Shown one piece after another: positions 53,068 through 63,940 of a stretch of DNA of 64,000 nt. A model generated the notes under the pieces. That model saw nothing but the letters and a program-made list of their open reading frames with translations. It was not told the origin of the DNA and did not search any database. Position numbers and translations under genes: made by a program. Each line of letters starts with the position of its first letter. Position 1 is the stretch's first letter. Source of the DNA: JAMOBE01 sp039908285 (GTDB lineage: Bacteria > Pseudomonadota > Alphaproteobacteria > Rhodospirillales > Rhodospirillaceae); contig JAMOBE010000008.1 of the NCBI GenBank assembly GCA_039908285.1, positions 1 through 64,000 of the forward strand, read 5' to 3'.

Positions 53068-53841
53068 TCACACGTACCCCGTGTGACTGATGATGCCGGT
53101 TCCCGGCTGCCAGCGGTGGAGCTGGAAGGCGGCGGGGTCGGGGACGACCCGCAGGGGCACTCCCTCCGTCAGGTCGAGGGCTACCTGGAAGGCCGAGCTG
53201 GGGGCGGAACTGGCCAGGGTGCCGGCGAAGCGTCCCTGGACCGGCCGGTGCAGGTGGCCGCACAGGATGCGCTCCACGCTGGGGTGGCGGCGGATGATGT
53301 CGGCGAGGCCGTCCGCGCCCTGCAGCGGCTCGCGGTCGAAGCCGGCCAGGCCGGTGAGAAAGGGCGGGTGGTGCATGAACACGACCGTAGGTTGATCTGG
53401 CCGTTCGTTCAGACAGGTCTCCAGCCAGGCCAGGCGTTCCTCGCACAGCCTGCCGCCCTCATGGCCGGTGTTCTGGGTGTCGAGGGCCACAAGGCGCACC
53501 GGGAAGTCCTCGATGACGTAATTCAGGAAGTGGCCGGCGGCGGCCGGACAGCCCCGCTCGCGGAAGGCGGCGCGCAGGTTGGCGCGGTCGTCGTGATTGC
53601 CCGGAACGACGAAAAATGGGATATCGAGCGGCGTCAGCAGGTCCAGCAGCAGGGCGTAGTCCGCGGCCTGGCCGCCATGCACCAGATCCCCGGTCACCAG
53701 CACCACGTCGGGCCTGGGGGCCAGGCCGTTGAGACGGGCGACACAGCGCGCCATGGCGGCCGGGGTGTCGGTGTTGCCGGGCCACGTCCCGTCGGCCCGC
53801 TCGCCGCGCACGTGGACATCGGAAATCTGGGCGATCAGCAT
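53068..53841 (-). CDS. CpdA-like calcineurin-fold phosphodiesterase
   Basis: 257 residues from an ATG with GGAGG eight bases upstream. Metal motifs: AQISDVHV (DxH), VLVTGDLVHGG (GDxxH), VVPGNHDDR (GNHD), MHHPPF and ILCGHLHR (GHxH). The family hydrolyses cyclic AMP or other phosphodiesters. It is divergent from a binding protein/GGDEF operon. Its stop coincides with the breakpoint of the truncated brnT. Confidence 0.9.
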   Translation of the reverse strand: MLIAQISDVHVRGERADGTWPGNTDTPAAMARCVARLNGLAPRPDVVLVTGDLVHGGQAADYALLLDLLTPLDIPFFVVPGNHDDRANLRAAFRERGCPAAAGHFLNYVIEDFPVRLVALDTQNTGHEGGRLCEERLAWLETCLNERPDQPTVVFMHHPPFLTGLAGFDREPLQGADGLADIIRRHPSVERILCGHLHRPVQGRFAGTLASSAPSSAFQVALDLTEGVPLRVVPDPAAFQLHRWQPGTGIISHTGYV

Positions 53842-53962
53842 CGATGAAGCCTCCATCGTTCAAGTCCGTACGCACATCACCATGCCATCGACGGGCTTTC
53901 GCAACCAGTAAATAGAGAATAGGATCAGGCCGAGGCGGGTGGTGAACTGGGGAGGGGAAGGC

Positions 53963-54979
53963 ATGCGGTGGATCGCGAGTGTCCTGCTGGTTGTCGTCAT
54001 GACGGTGTCGGCATCCCTGTCGCAGGCGGCCGAGAAGGCGACCCGGATCGCCGTTTCGTATCCGGGGCCATACAGTCTGACGTATCTGCCGATCGACCTC
54101 ATTCCGAAGATCGGTGCCGACCGCGCCGAGGGCGCCGAGGTTCGTCTCGTTCCCGCCAGTGGCGGCGGCGTCGCCATGGACAACATGCTGAACCGCAATG
54201 CCGATTTCATCGTGGTCGGTCTTCTGGCCGGTCTGTCGGCCCGGCAGGCCGGGTCGCCTCTTTCGGTCATTGCCGCCGTCTCCGACCGTCCGGTGTTCGT
54301 GCTGGTCGTGCGTTCCAGTCTGCGTGACTCGGTCCGCAGCGTCGCCGATCTGCGCGGCCGGGCGATCGGAGTCCTGACCAGTTCGCTGTCCACCAAGACC
54401 GCCTCGCAGCAACTCGTCGAACTGGTGCTGACCTCGGCCGGCGTTTCGCTCGGCGACGTCCGGATCGTGGCGGCGGGACAGGGGTGGAAAGAGAACTCGG
54501 CGATACTTGAGACCGGCGGCGTCGATGCCATCATGGCGTTCGAGCCGGTGGCCTCGCGCCTGCGCGCCGAGGGAAAGGTGTTTCCCCTGCTGAACCTGGC
54601 CGATCCGGCGGACGCCGCGACCATTTCCGGCAGCAATTTCCTGCACGCGACGTTGATGACACGCCCCGATGTGGTCGAGTCGTCTCCGGAGACGGTGGCC
54701 ACGATGGTCCGCGTTCTCCGGCGCACCCTTGAGTGGATGGCCAGCCACAGCCCCGAGGAGATGCTTGCGGCCCTGGACATCAAGGATGCCGAGGAAAGGA
54801 AGCATCTGCTCACCGCGATGAAGGAATACAGTCGTCTCTACAGCCGCGATGGTGTGCTGAAGCCTGAACAGCTCAAGGATACGGCGTTCCTGTTCGCAAA
54901 TGCCAACGGGGTCGACATCGAAAAGGCCAGGCGCCTGCTCGACAGTATCGTCGTGTCGAAGTGGACAGCAGGGAAGTGA
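53963..54979 (+). CDS. NMT1/THI5- or SsuA-type periplasmic solute-binding protein
   Basis: 338 residues from an ATG with GGAGGGG upstream and a clear signal peptide (SVLLVVVMTVSASLSQAA). YLPIDLIPKIGADRAEGAEVRLV, SGGGVAMDNMLNRNADFIVVGL, DLRGRAIGVLTSSLSTKTA and VDAIMAFEPVASRL follow the pattern of nitrate/sulfonate/thiamine-precursor binding proteins. No ABC permease or ATPase is near; the next gene (4 bp later) is a membrane diguanylate cyclase, so it may deliver a ligand signal to that protein. Confidence 0.85.
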   Translation: MRWIASVLLVVVMTVSASLSQAAEKATRIAVSYPGPYSLTYLPIDLIPKIGADRAEGAEVRLVPASGGGVAMDNMLNRNADFIVVGLLAGLSARQAGSPLSVIAAVSDRPVFVLVVRSSLRDSVRSVADLRGRAIGVLTSSLSTKTASQQLVELVLTSAGVSLGDVRIVAAGQGWKENSAILETGGVDAIMAFEPVASRLRAEGKVFPLLNLADPADAATISGSNFLHATLMTRPDVVESSPETVATMVRVLRRTLEWMASHSPEEMLAALDIKDAEERKHLLTAMKEYSRLYSRDGVLKPEQLKDTAFLFANANGVDIEKARRLLDSIVVSKWTAGK

Positions 54980-54983
54980 CATT

Positions 54984-57812
54984 ATGCCCACTCCGGCATT
55001 TCGCTTCAATTCACTGTTGCAGCAGGTTTTCGGTCGGTTCGCGCTGGTCCTGGCCTTGACGGTGGTGGCAGTTTCACTCACCTCATACGTGCTCTACGAC
55101 AGGATCTCCGAGGCGGCCGCTCGTGGCCGCCTGATGGACGCCGAGGCGCACTATTCCAAACGCATCGCCTCCCTCGATGCGGAGTGGTCCAGGCGGGCGG
55201 TGGCCCTGACGATGACGCTCGGTTATTTCCGCCTGTTTGACGACTTTCAGGCCAGCGAGGCCGATCTTACCAGCTATATGACCGTGCGCGGTCCGGTGGC
55301 GACGTTTGCCCGGATGGCCATCAGCGACGATGACGGCGTACTGCGGTACGCCTTCGGTGTTCCCCTGACCGACAGTCTCGGCGCCCACATGGCGGAGGGC
55401 GTCTCCTGGCACTTCGCGGACGGGGTGCTGTACCGGGTCTTCGTCCGGCACCTGCAAACCGCGTCCGGTCACATTCATGTGCATCTCTATCGTCCCGTGG
55501 ACAATGCGGTCCTCTTCAACAACGCCGACCGGGAGAGCGACCTGTTCCTGGTCTGGCAAGGGTCCGTGATCGCCAGTTCCGTCGGCATGCTGATGCCGGA
55601 GGTCGAGCGTCAGGCGCTGGGCGCCGCCGCCAACGACACCACCGACCGGGGAATGGCCTCCATTCCCTGGGGGGGGGACGTGGACGAGGCGCCCCGGATC
55701 GTCTTCCGGCTGAAGACCGCCTCCCTGTTCCAGATCGTCGACATCGTGGCGGCGGGCGGCCTGTTCCTTGTCTTTCTCCTGACCCTGTCCTGGTTCGCCA
55801 TCGGTCGATGGCTGACGCGGACGGCGGATCAGGTGGTGCGCCTGAGTGCGGCGACGCGGCAGTTCGCCGTCGAACAGACGATCGATCATGCCACCATGGC
55901 GGCGCTTCGTGGGCCGGGGGTTGGGGACGAACTCGCCAGCGTGGCCGGAGCCCTTGACGAGATGATGGCCACCGTCCTGGAACGCGAGGCCGACCTGCGG
56001 GAGCGGGGCGAGGAGATCCGCCTGTTGCTGGAGAGCGCCGGCGAGGGCTTCTACGGCGTGGATCTCGAGGGCCGTTGCACCTTCATCAACCGGGCGTGCC
56101 TTGAGATGTTCGGGTATGAGTCGGCCGATGATCTCCTTGGTCGCACCCTGCATGGCCTGACGCACCATACGCGGGCCGACGGCTCGGCCTATCCGGAAAC
56201 CGAGTGCCGCATCTACCAGGCATTCCACACCGGGGTCGGGGTGCATGTGGACGACGAGGTGTTCTGGCGCCGGGACGGCAGTTCCTTCCCCGCCGAATAC
56301 AGCGCCTTCCCCATCCTGCGCGACAACCGGCCGGTGGGTTCCGTCATCAGCATCCTCAATATCACCCAGCGGCGGGCGGCGGAAGAAAACCTGCAACGGC
56401 AACTGGTCAATCAGGAGATCATCGCCTCCATCCTGGCCCTGTCGCTGTCGGGAGCCGCCATCGACGACATTCTCACCCAATCCCTGAAGCTGGTGCTGAC
56501 CAGTCACAACCTCGACCTGCTGGCCCGCGGCAGCATCTTCCTGCGCGAGGGCGACAGGCTGCGACTGGTGGCCCAGCAGGGGCTGCACCAGCATCTCCTG
56601 ACCGAGTGTGCCAACATTCCGCTCGGGTATTGCCTGTGCGGCCGGGCGGCGGAGACCGGCGCGGTGGTCTTCGCCCACGAGGTGGACCATCGCCACGACG
56701 TCAGGTTCCCGGGCATGGCGCCGCACGGCCACTACTGCATGCCGATCCAGAGCGACGGCGAGGTGCTGGGCGTCCTCAACCTCTATGTGCCCGAGAACCA
56801 TTCGGGCAGCGAGCACGAACTGCGCTTCGTCCGCATCGCCGCCGACACCCTGGCCACGGTGATCCGCCACAGCCGGGTCCAGGAGGCGCTGCAAGTCAGC
56901 GAGGAGCGCCTGCGCAGCCTGGTGGACAACGCCAGCGACAGCATCCTGGTCCACGACTTCGACGGCAGGATCGTCAATGTCAACCGCCGCGCCTGCCAGT
57001 CTCTCGGCTTCACGCGGCAGGAACTGGGACAAATGGATCTGGCCGACATCGACGCCGATTTCGATGCCGCCACCTATGCCCGCTACTGGTCGACCATGAC
57101 TCCGGGAGAGCCGGTGGTGACCGAGAGCCGCTATCGCCACAAGGACGGCCACCTGTTCCCGGTCGAGGTTCACCTCGGCTACTACGAGACCGGCAAACAG
57201 CCCCTGGTGATCGTGCTGGCCCACGACATCACCGAGCGCCGCCGGGCCGAGGAGCAGGTCCGGCACCTGGCCAGTCACGACGCCCTGACCGGCCTGCCCA
57301 ACCGGGCGCTGTTCCTCGACCGCCTGGCGATGGCGCTGACGGCGACCCGCCGTTCGGGCAACCGTCTGGCACTGCTGTTCGTCGATCTCGACGGCTTCAA
57401 GGCGGTCAACGACACCATGGGCCACGCCGCCGGTGACGCCCTGCTCAAGATGGTGGCGAGCCGGCTCACGACCTGCGTGCGGGAGATGGACACCATCGCC
57501 CGGCTTGGCGGGGACGAGTTCACCATCCTGCTGGTCAACGTCACCGACCCCCAGGCCGCCATCCGCGTGGCGCAGAAGGTGCTGAGCGTGCTGGGGCAGC
57601 CCTTCCCCATCGACGACCGGGAGGCCCACATCGGCGCCAGCATCGGCATCGCCCAGTGCCCGGAGGACGGCGAGTCGACGGAGACGCTCCTCGCCGCCGC
57701 CGATCGCGCCATGTACGAAGTCAAGAAGGCGGGCAAGAACAACTACGTCCTGGCCTCATCCACCCCACGGCCGGTGACGGCCCCCCGTGAGGTCTCCACC
57801 GTCGATGCCTGA
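54984..57812 (+). CDS. Membrane PAS-GAF-PAS-GGDEF diguanylate cyclase
   Basis: 942 residues, AGGGAAG upstream. TM1 (about 16-38) and TM2 (about 247-270) enclose a periplasmic sensor domain of about 210 residues. HAMP-like linker, PAS 1 (about 345-470), GAF (about 480-640, with CxxC-like YCLCGRAAETG), PAS 2 (about 645-770), then GGDEF (about 775-935) with intact GGDEF and an I-site RxxD (REMD) five residues before it, so an active, product-inhibited cyclase is expected. No EAL. The operon with a solute-binding protein suggests nutrient control of cyclic-di-GMP. Confidence 0.93.
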   Translation: MPTPAFRFNSLLQQVFGRFALVLALTVVAVSLTSYVLYDRISEAAARGRLMDAEAHYSKRIASLDAEWSRRAVALTMTLGYFRLFDDFQASEADLTSYMTVRGPVATFARMAISDDDGVLRYAFGVPLTDSLGAHMAEGVSWHFADGVLYRVFVRHLQTASGHIHVHLYRPVDNAVLFNNADRESDLFLVWQGSVIASSVGMLMPEVERQALGAAANDTTDRGMASIPWGGDVDEAPRIVFRLKTASLFQIVDIVAAGGLFLVFLLTLSWFAIGRWLTRTADQVVRLSAATRQFAVEQTIDHATMAALRGPGVGDELASVAGALDEMMATVLEREADLRERGEEIRLLLESAGEGFYGVDLEGRCTFINRACLEMFGYESADDLLGRTLHGLTHHTRADGSAYPETECRIYQAFHTGVGVHVDDEVFWRRDGSSFPAEYSAFPILRDNRPVGSVISILNITQRRAAEENLQRQLVNQEIIASILALSLSGAAIDDILTQSLKLVLTSHNLDLLARGSIFLREGDRLRLVAQQGLHQHLLTECANIPLGYCLCGRAAETGAVVFAHEVDHRHDVRFPGMAPHGHYCMPIQSDGEVLGVLNLYVPENHSGSEHELRFVRIAADTLATVIRHSRVQEALQVSEERLRSLVDNASDSILVHDFDGRIVNVNRRACQSLGFTRQELGQMDLADIDADFDAATYARYWSTMTPGEPVVTESRYRHKDGHLFPVEVHLGYYETGKQPLVIVLAHDITERRRAEEQVRHLASHDALTGLPNRALFLDRLAMALTATRRSGNRLALLFVDLDGFKAVNDTMGHAAGDALLKMVASRLTTCVREMDTIARLGGDEFTILLVNVTDPQAAIRVAQKVLSVLGQPFPIDDREAHIGASIGIAQCPEDGESTETLLAAADRAMYEVKKAGKNNYVLASSTPRPVTAPREVSTVDA

Positions 57813-57870
57813 TACGCGCCGCCCCTGCGCCCTGTATTACGGTTGCGGCTCCGCCGCGACAGGGCAAATC

Positions 57871-58215
57871 TCATGATGTCCCGGTCACATCCGTCATGGC
57901 CTCGGCGACCGAGGGGAGGATGCGGAAGAAGGTGTGAAAGCCACTGAGGCGCAGGACCTCGAGCACGTTGTCGTTGATGGCGCACAGCACCACCGAGCCG
58001 TGGGCGGCTCGCACGCGCTTGGCGGCGACCATCATGACCCGCAGACCGGCGCTGCTGACGTAGTCCACGTCGGCGAAGTCCATGACGATGGTCGTCTCGC
58101 CCGCCTGGATGCGGCCGAGCAGGTCCCGCTCCAGGCCGGGGGAGGTATTGCCGTCCAGTCGACCCTTGATCGTGACCAGCAGGACGGGGCCGTTGCTGGA
58201 CATCGTGACTTCCAT
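57871..58215 (-). CDS. STAS-domain anti-anti-sigma factor-like protein
   Basis: 114 residues, GGAGG upstream. VLLVTIKGRLDGNTSPGLERDLL and MDFADVDYVSSAGLRVMMVAAKR: the SSAGL serine is the usual phosphorylation site. Such proteins sequester RsbW-type kinases. It lies 30 bp behind the HATPase gene in the same direction, forming a partner pair. No sigma factor or PP2C phosphatase is in the window. Confidence 0.9.
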   Translation of the reverse strand: MEVTMSSNGPVLLVTIKGRLDGNTSPGLERDLLGRIQAGETTIVMDFADVDYVSSAGLRVMMVAAKRVRAAHGSVVLCAINDNVLEVLRLSGFHTFFRILPSVAEAMTDVTGTS

Positions 58216-58245
58216 GGTATTCCTCCGGTTCGCCTGCCGTTTCTA

Positions 58246-58665
58246 TCAGGGAGCGAGGTGCTTGACCATAACCAGGTGGTTGCGACCCTCCGCGCGGACG
58301 TAGCGCACGTCATCCATCATCCGCTTCACCAGAAAAATGCCGAGCCCGCCCACGGTGCGGTCGTCAAGGTTGGCGGACACATCGGGGTCCGGCCGCTGGA
58401 GGGGGTCGAAGGGCCGGCCGTCGTCCTCGACCTCGGTGGTCAGGAGGCCATCGCCCAGGCTCAGGGAAACCCGGATGACATGCGCATCCCCGTCGTCGAA
58501 CCCATAGGAGACCACGTTGGTGACGATCTCGTCGAGCGCCAGGGTAACGCTGAAGACCATGGCCGGCGGAACCCCTTCCCGCGCGCAAAAGTCCTCGACC
58601 GCTTCCAGCAGACGGGGGATTTCCGCAAGCTCGTTCCGGAGCGCATGTTCGAACCCGGCCCCCAT
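58246..58665 (-). CDS. RsbW-like ATP-binding anti-sigma/serine kinase
   Basis: 139 residues from the ATG at 58665 (a GTG at 58686 is possible). The HATPase fold shows ALDEIVTNVVSYGF (N box), VEDDGRPFDP (G1) and GGLGIFLVKRMMDDV (G2). It should bind ATP and phosphorylate the STAS serine. It follows gatB by 46 bp. The controlled sigma factor or other target is encoded elsewhere. Confidence 0.88.
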   Translation of the reverse strand: MGAGFEHALRNELAEIPRLLEAVEDFCAREGVPPAMVFSVTLALDEIVTNVVSYGFDDGDAHVIRVSLSLGDGLLTTEVEDDGRPFDPLQRPDPDVSANLDDRTVGGLGIFLVKRMMDDVRYVRAEGRNHLVMVKHLAP

Positions 58666-58711
58666 GTCCTCCCGCCCCAAGCACACGCGCCTGCGTAAGA
58701 TAATCGCGGAG

Positions 58712-60163
58712 TCACCCGTCCAGCTTTTTCTTCAGAAGGTCGTTGAGCATGGCCGGGTTGGCCTTGCCGCCGGTGGCCTTCATCACCTGGCCGACGAACC
58801 AGCCGATGAGCTTGACCGAGCCGCCCCGGTACTGGCCCACCTTGTCGGCGTTGGCCGCCATCACCTGGTCGATGGCGGTCTCGATGGCTCCGGTATCGGT
58901 GACCTGTTTCAGGCCCCGTTCCTCGACGATGGTGGCGGGGGCCTTGCCGGTCTCCACCATGATCTCGAACACGTCCTTGGCCAGGCGGCCACTGATGGTG
59001 TCGTCGCCGATGAGGTCGATGAGCCGCCCCAGGTTCTCGGCCGTCACCGGGCTGTCGGCGATGTCCCGGCCCAGCCGGTTCAGGGCGCCGAACAGGGTGG
59101 TGATCACCCAGTTGGCGGCGGTCTTCGGGTCGCGGCCGGCGGCCACCGCTTCATAGTAGTCGGCGGTCGCCCGGTCCACCACCAGCACCCCGGCGTCATA
59201 GGCGGAGAGCCCGAAGTCGGCCATGAAGCGGGCCTTCTTCTGGTCGGGCAGTTCGGGCAGGGTGGCGCGGATGCGCTCGACGAAGGCGTCGTCGAACTCG
59301 AGCGGCAACAGGTCCGGATCGGGGAAATAGCGGTAGTCGTGGGCCATCTCCTTCGAGCGCATGGAGCGGGTGGTGCCCTTGCCGGCGTCGAACAGGCGGG
59401 TTTCCTGCACCACCTTGCCGCCCGACTCGTAAACCTCCACCTGGCGCCCGGCCTCGTACTCGATGGCCTGCATGACGAAGCGCACCGAGTTGACGTTCTT
59501 GATCTCGCAGCGGGTGCGCAGCCCCTCGCCGGGGCGGCGGACCGACACGTTGCAGTCGCAGCGCATGGAGCCCTCCTCCATGTTGCCGTCGCAGGTGCCG
59601 AGATAGCGCATGATCGAGCGCAACTTGCGCAGGTATGCTCCCGCCTCGTCGGGCGTGCGCATGTCGGGCTTGGAGACGATCTCCATCAGGGCCACGCCGG
59701 CCCGGTTCAGGTCGATGTACGACTTGCTGGGGTGCTGGTCGTGCATGGACTTGCCGGCGTCCATCTCGAGGTGCAGGCGCTCGATGCCCACCTCGCGGGT
59801 GGAGCCGTCGGCCATGTCCAGGATGATGGTGCCCTGGCCCACCACCGGCAGTTCGTACTGACTGATCTGATAGCCGGCCGGCAGGTCGGCGTAGAAGTAG
59901 TTCTTGCGAGCGAACACTGACCGGTGATTGATCTGGGCGTTGAGCCCGAGGCCGGTGCGCACCGCCTGTTCCACGCACACGCCGTTGATCACCGGCAGCA
60001 TGCCGGGGAAGGCGGCGTCGACGAACGAGACCTGGGCGTTCGGTTCGCCCCCGAACTCGGTGGCGGCGCCCGAGAACAGCTTGGTCTTCGAGATGACCTG
60101 GGCATGGACCTCGAGCCCGATCACCACTTCCCAGTCGCCGGTTTCGCCCTTGATGACGTACAT
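58712..60163 (-). CDS. gatB: Aspartyl/glutamyl-tRNA amidotransferase subunit B
   Basis: 483 residues. VVIGLEVHAQ, KTKLFSGA, RKNYFYADLPAGYQISQYE, EEGSMRCDCNVSVR and the YqeY-like tail MNDLLKKKL-type ending. GatB binds mischarged tRNA and carries kinase activity within GatCAB. Third gene of the gatC-gatA-gatB operon; it starts 3 bp after gatA. Confidence 0.96.
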   Translation of the reverse strand: MYVIKGETGDWEVVIGLEVHAQVISKTKLFSGAATEFGGEPNAQVSFVDAAFPGMLPVINGVCVEQAVRTGLGLNAQINHRSVFARKNYFYADLPAGYQISQYELPVVGQGTIILDMADGSTREVGIERLHLEMDAGKSMHDQHPSKSYIDLNRAGVALMEIVSKPDMRTPDEAGAYLRKLRSIMRYLGTCDGNMEEGSMRCDCNVSVRRPGEGLRTRCEIKNVNSVRFVMQAIEYEAGRQVEVYESGGKVVQETRLFDAGKGTTRSMRSKEMAHDYRYFPDPDLLPLEFDDAFVERIRATLPELPDQKKARFMADFGLSAYDAGVLVVDRATADYYEAVAAGRDPKTAANWVITTLFGALNRLGRDIADSPVTAENLGRLIDLIGDDTISGRLAKDVFEIMVETGKAPATIVEERGLKQVTDTGAIETAIDQVMAANADKVGQYRGGSVKLIGWFVGQVMKATGGKANPAMLNDLLKKKLDG

Positions 60164-60166
60164 GGC

Positions 60167-61665
<1,499 letters not shown>

Positions 61666-61669
<4 letters not shown>

Positions 61670-61953
61670 TCCACCACCTTGGGAACCGTGAAGAAGCCCT
61701 CGGTCGTCTCGGGGGCGTTGGCCAGAATCTTTTCGGGCATGGCTCCGTCGCTGACCACGTCATCCCGCCAGTGGAGCGACATGGCGGCGACGCTGGCCAT
61801 GGGCTCGACGCCCCGGGTATCCACCTCCTGGAGTTGCTCGATCCAGCCGATGATGGAGGACAACTCGGCGGCGAGAGGCTCGAGGGCCTCGTCGGGGACC
61901 TCGATGCGGGCGAGAAAGGCGATGTTCCGCACGGTGGCTTTGTCGAGGGACAT
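61666..61953 (-). CDS. gatC: Aspartyl/glutamyl-tRNA amidotransferase subunit C
   Basis: 95 residues. MSLDKATVRNIAFLARIEV, LSSIIGWIEQLQEVDT and GVEPMASV are GatC signatures; the subunit wraps the GatA-GatB interface. It leads the operon and overlaps gatA by four bases (GTGA). A promoter candidate lies about 40 bp upstream. Confidence 0.95.
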
Positions 61954-61991
61954 GGGGGACGGTCTCCGCGGTAAGGGCCGGGACGGCTCCC

Positions 61992-62020
61992 TATTAATAG
62001 ATATTGCAGATATATGTAAA
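61992..62020 (-). promoter_or_regulatory. Probable gatCAB promoter
   Basis: On the minus strand TTTACA (62015-62020) and TTAATA (61992-61997) are 17 bp apart, within the most AT-rich stretch of the region and about 39 bp upstream of gatC. Confidence 0.5.
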
Positions 62021-62101
62021 ATAGAAAATGAGGGGATCCCTGAGGGCCCGATGCACTAGTTTTTTCAATATGTTGTGTGGTTCGAGATGTGTGCATACGG
62101 T

Positions 62102-62126
62102 AGCCCCCTCGAGGGGGAGAGGGAGT
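62102..62126. repeat. Fragment of the double-hairpin repeat
   Basis: AGCCCCCTCGAGGGGGAGAG plus GGAGT is the right end of the element found at 34178 and 41304. It stands 72 bp beyond the acyl-CoA ligase stop, between that gene and the gat operon promoter. Confidence 0.8.
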
Positions 62127-62197
62127 AAAGATGGCGGTATTCCCTTCACCCGATTGCCCTGCGACGGTCGGCGCAAGGGGGAAGAGCCGCCGCATCC

Positions 62198-63727
62198 CTA
62201 CCGTCCGTAGGCGTCCCGCATCTCCCGTTTCAGGACCTTGCCGGCGGCGTTGCGGGGGAAGGCGTCCATCACCACCACGTCCTGGAGGCGCTGAAACCTG
62301 GCGGCCACCCGCTCGTTGACCCACAGCATCAGGTCGTGGGGGGCAATGGGCGAGCGCAGCACCACCGCGGCCACCGCCTTCTCGCCCCACCGGGGATCGG
62401 GAACGCCATAGACGGCGGCCTCCACCACCGCCGGATGCTGGACCACCACCTCCTCGATGTCGCGGGGATAGACGTTGACCCCGCCGGAAATGATCATGTC
62501 CTTCTTGCGGTCCACCAGGAACAGGAACCCGTCCTCGTCGACCCGGCCCAGATCCCCGGTGAACAGCCAGCCATCGACGATGGTCTTCGCGGTCAGGTCG
62601 GGGCGCTTGTAGTAGCCGGGCATCAGGATCGGGCCGCGGCCGACGATCTCCCCCACCTCGCCCGGCGGCAGGTCGCGGCCGGACTCGTCCACGATGCGCA
62701 TCTCGAAGAACGGCGGCGGCGTTCCGACGGAGCCCGGCTTGCGCGCCACGTCGTCGCGGTCGAGGATGGTGACGAAGCCCTCGGTCAGGCCGTACAGCTC
62801 GTAGAACACATTGGGCAGGGCGGCGATGAGCCGCTGCTTGTGCTCGAGGTGCAGCGGCGCCCCGACGGACATGATCATCCGCAGCGACCGGAGCCGCTCG
62901 GGCCTGAAGCCCGGAGAGTCCAGCAGGGCGATGATCTGCGCCGGCACCGTCATGACGTGGGTGACCGTCTCGCGCTCGATGGCGGCGATCATCGCCTCGG
63001 GCTCGAACGACTTGTGCAGGATGAAGGTGGCGCCCAGGTACATCCACGGCATCTGAGTCAGGAACGAGCCGTTGAACACGATCGACCCGGTCTGCAGGAC
63101 CACGCTTTCCGGCGTCATGCGCCAGGCCGAGGCGAACAGGGTGCAGTACATCGCCCGCACTTGGTGGGTGTGGACGATGCCCTTGGGCTCGCCGGTGGTG
63201 CCGCTGGAGTAGATGATGTTGTAGACGTCGTCGTCGGTGAGACTGGCGTCCGGCGGCTCGTCGGCGGAGGCGCCGCCCACCAGGTCGTCATAGAGGCGAA
63301 ACCCCGGGCGGTCGCGCCGCTCCGTTCGTTCCTCCCCCACCAGCACGTAGCGGTCGGGCCGGATGGCCGGAAGTCGTGGCCGCACGGCCTCGAGAGTCGC
63401 CGCGAACGAGGCGTGGGCGAACACCATCAGCGTGTCCGAGTCCTTTAGAAGCGTCGCGATGCCCGACTCCTTCAAAAGGGTGCTGGAGGGCACCACGACG
63501 ATGCCGGTCCTGGCGGCCGCCCAGTAGAGCTCGAGCTGTTCGAGACAGTTGGGCAGGATGGTGGCCAGCTTGTCGCCCTTGACCAGCCCCTCGGCCAGCA
63601 GGGCGTTGCACAGACGATTCACCCTCTGGTTGAACTGACGGTAGCTCAGGCGCAGATCGCCGAACACCACGGCCAGATGATCGGGCCGGAACCGCGCGTG
63701 GCGGGGTAGCAGTGTCCCGATGTTCAT
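62198..63727 (-). CDS. Acyl-CoA ligase (AMP-forming)
   Basis: 509 residues from an ATG with GGGGGAT upstream. P-loop IIYSSGTTGEPKG, ELYGLTEG, LFTGDLGRVDEDG, GGVNVYPRDIEEVV and the catalytic Lys in RNAAGKVLKREM show the ANL superfamily, close to long-chain or aromatic acyl-CoA ligases. The start excludes a 19-residue extension with no family likeness. The substrate is not evident. The divergent gene at 63941 is a [2Fe-2S] protein. Confidence 0.9.
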   Translation of the reverse strand: MNIGTLLPRHARFRPDHLAVVFGDLRLSYRQFNQRVNRLCNALLAEGLVKGDKLATILPNCLEQLELYWAAARTGIVVVPSSTLLKESGIATLLKDSDTLMVFAHASFAATLEAVRPRLPAIRPDRYVLVGEERTERRDRPGFRLYDDLVGGASADEPPDASLTDDDVYNIIYSSGTTGEPKGIVHTHQVRAMYCTLFASAWRMTPESVVLQTGSIVFNGSFLTQMPWMYLGATFILHKSFEPEAMIAAIERETVTHVMTVPAQIIALLDSPGFRPERLRSLRMIMSVGAPLHLEHKQRLIAALPNVFYELYGLTEGFVTILDRDDVARKPGSVGTPPPFFEMRIVDESGRDLPPGEVGEIVGRGPILMPGYYKRPDLTAKTIVDGWLFTGDLGRVDEDGFLFLVDRKKDMIISGGVNVYPRDIEEVVVQHPAVVEAAVYGVPDPRWGEKAVAAVVLRSPIAPHDLMLWVNERVAARFQRLQDVVVMDAFPRNAAGKVLKREMRDAYGR

Positions 63728-63891
63728 CAAGTCATCCCCCGAATGGCGTTTCCACTTACCGGAAGTATGACACGCGGCGATCACGGGTGAAATGATCCGG
63801 CAGTGCCGTCGTTGTCGCCATCATTTCGCCATGCCTCCGGTGTCAAATAATATCCATACTCGGAATCGGTTTGATGTCGCCGTGGATTTCT

Positions 63892-63903
63892 GGTGATATC
63901 ACC
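63892..63903. promoter_or_regulatory. Perfect palindrome GGTGATATCACC, candidate operator
   Basis: A 12-bp dyad 37 bp before the ATG of the gene at 63941, in the divergent region shared with the acyl-CoA ligase. The place suits a repressor site; the regulator is unknown. Confidence 0.4.
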
Positions 63904-63940
63904 GTGGGCGGGTGTTTTATCGCGAGATGAACGGTTGACC

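Noticed and set aside
52976..53446. A 156-residue minus-strand frame ending in EESQ and overlapping the brnA start.
   Set aside because: Most of it shadows the phosphodiesterase. The BrnT-like residues are in a different frame, so this frame is not the toxin.
49762..53847. A 1361-residue plus-strand frame.
   Set aside because: It is antisense to four well-supported genes and arises from high GC with strong third-position bias.
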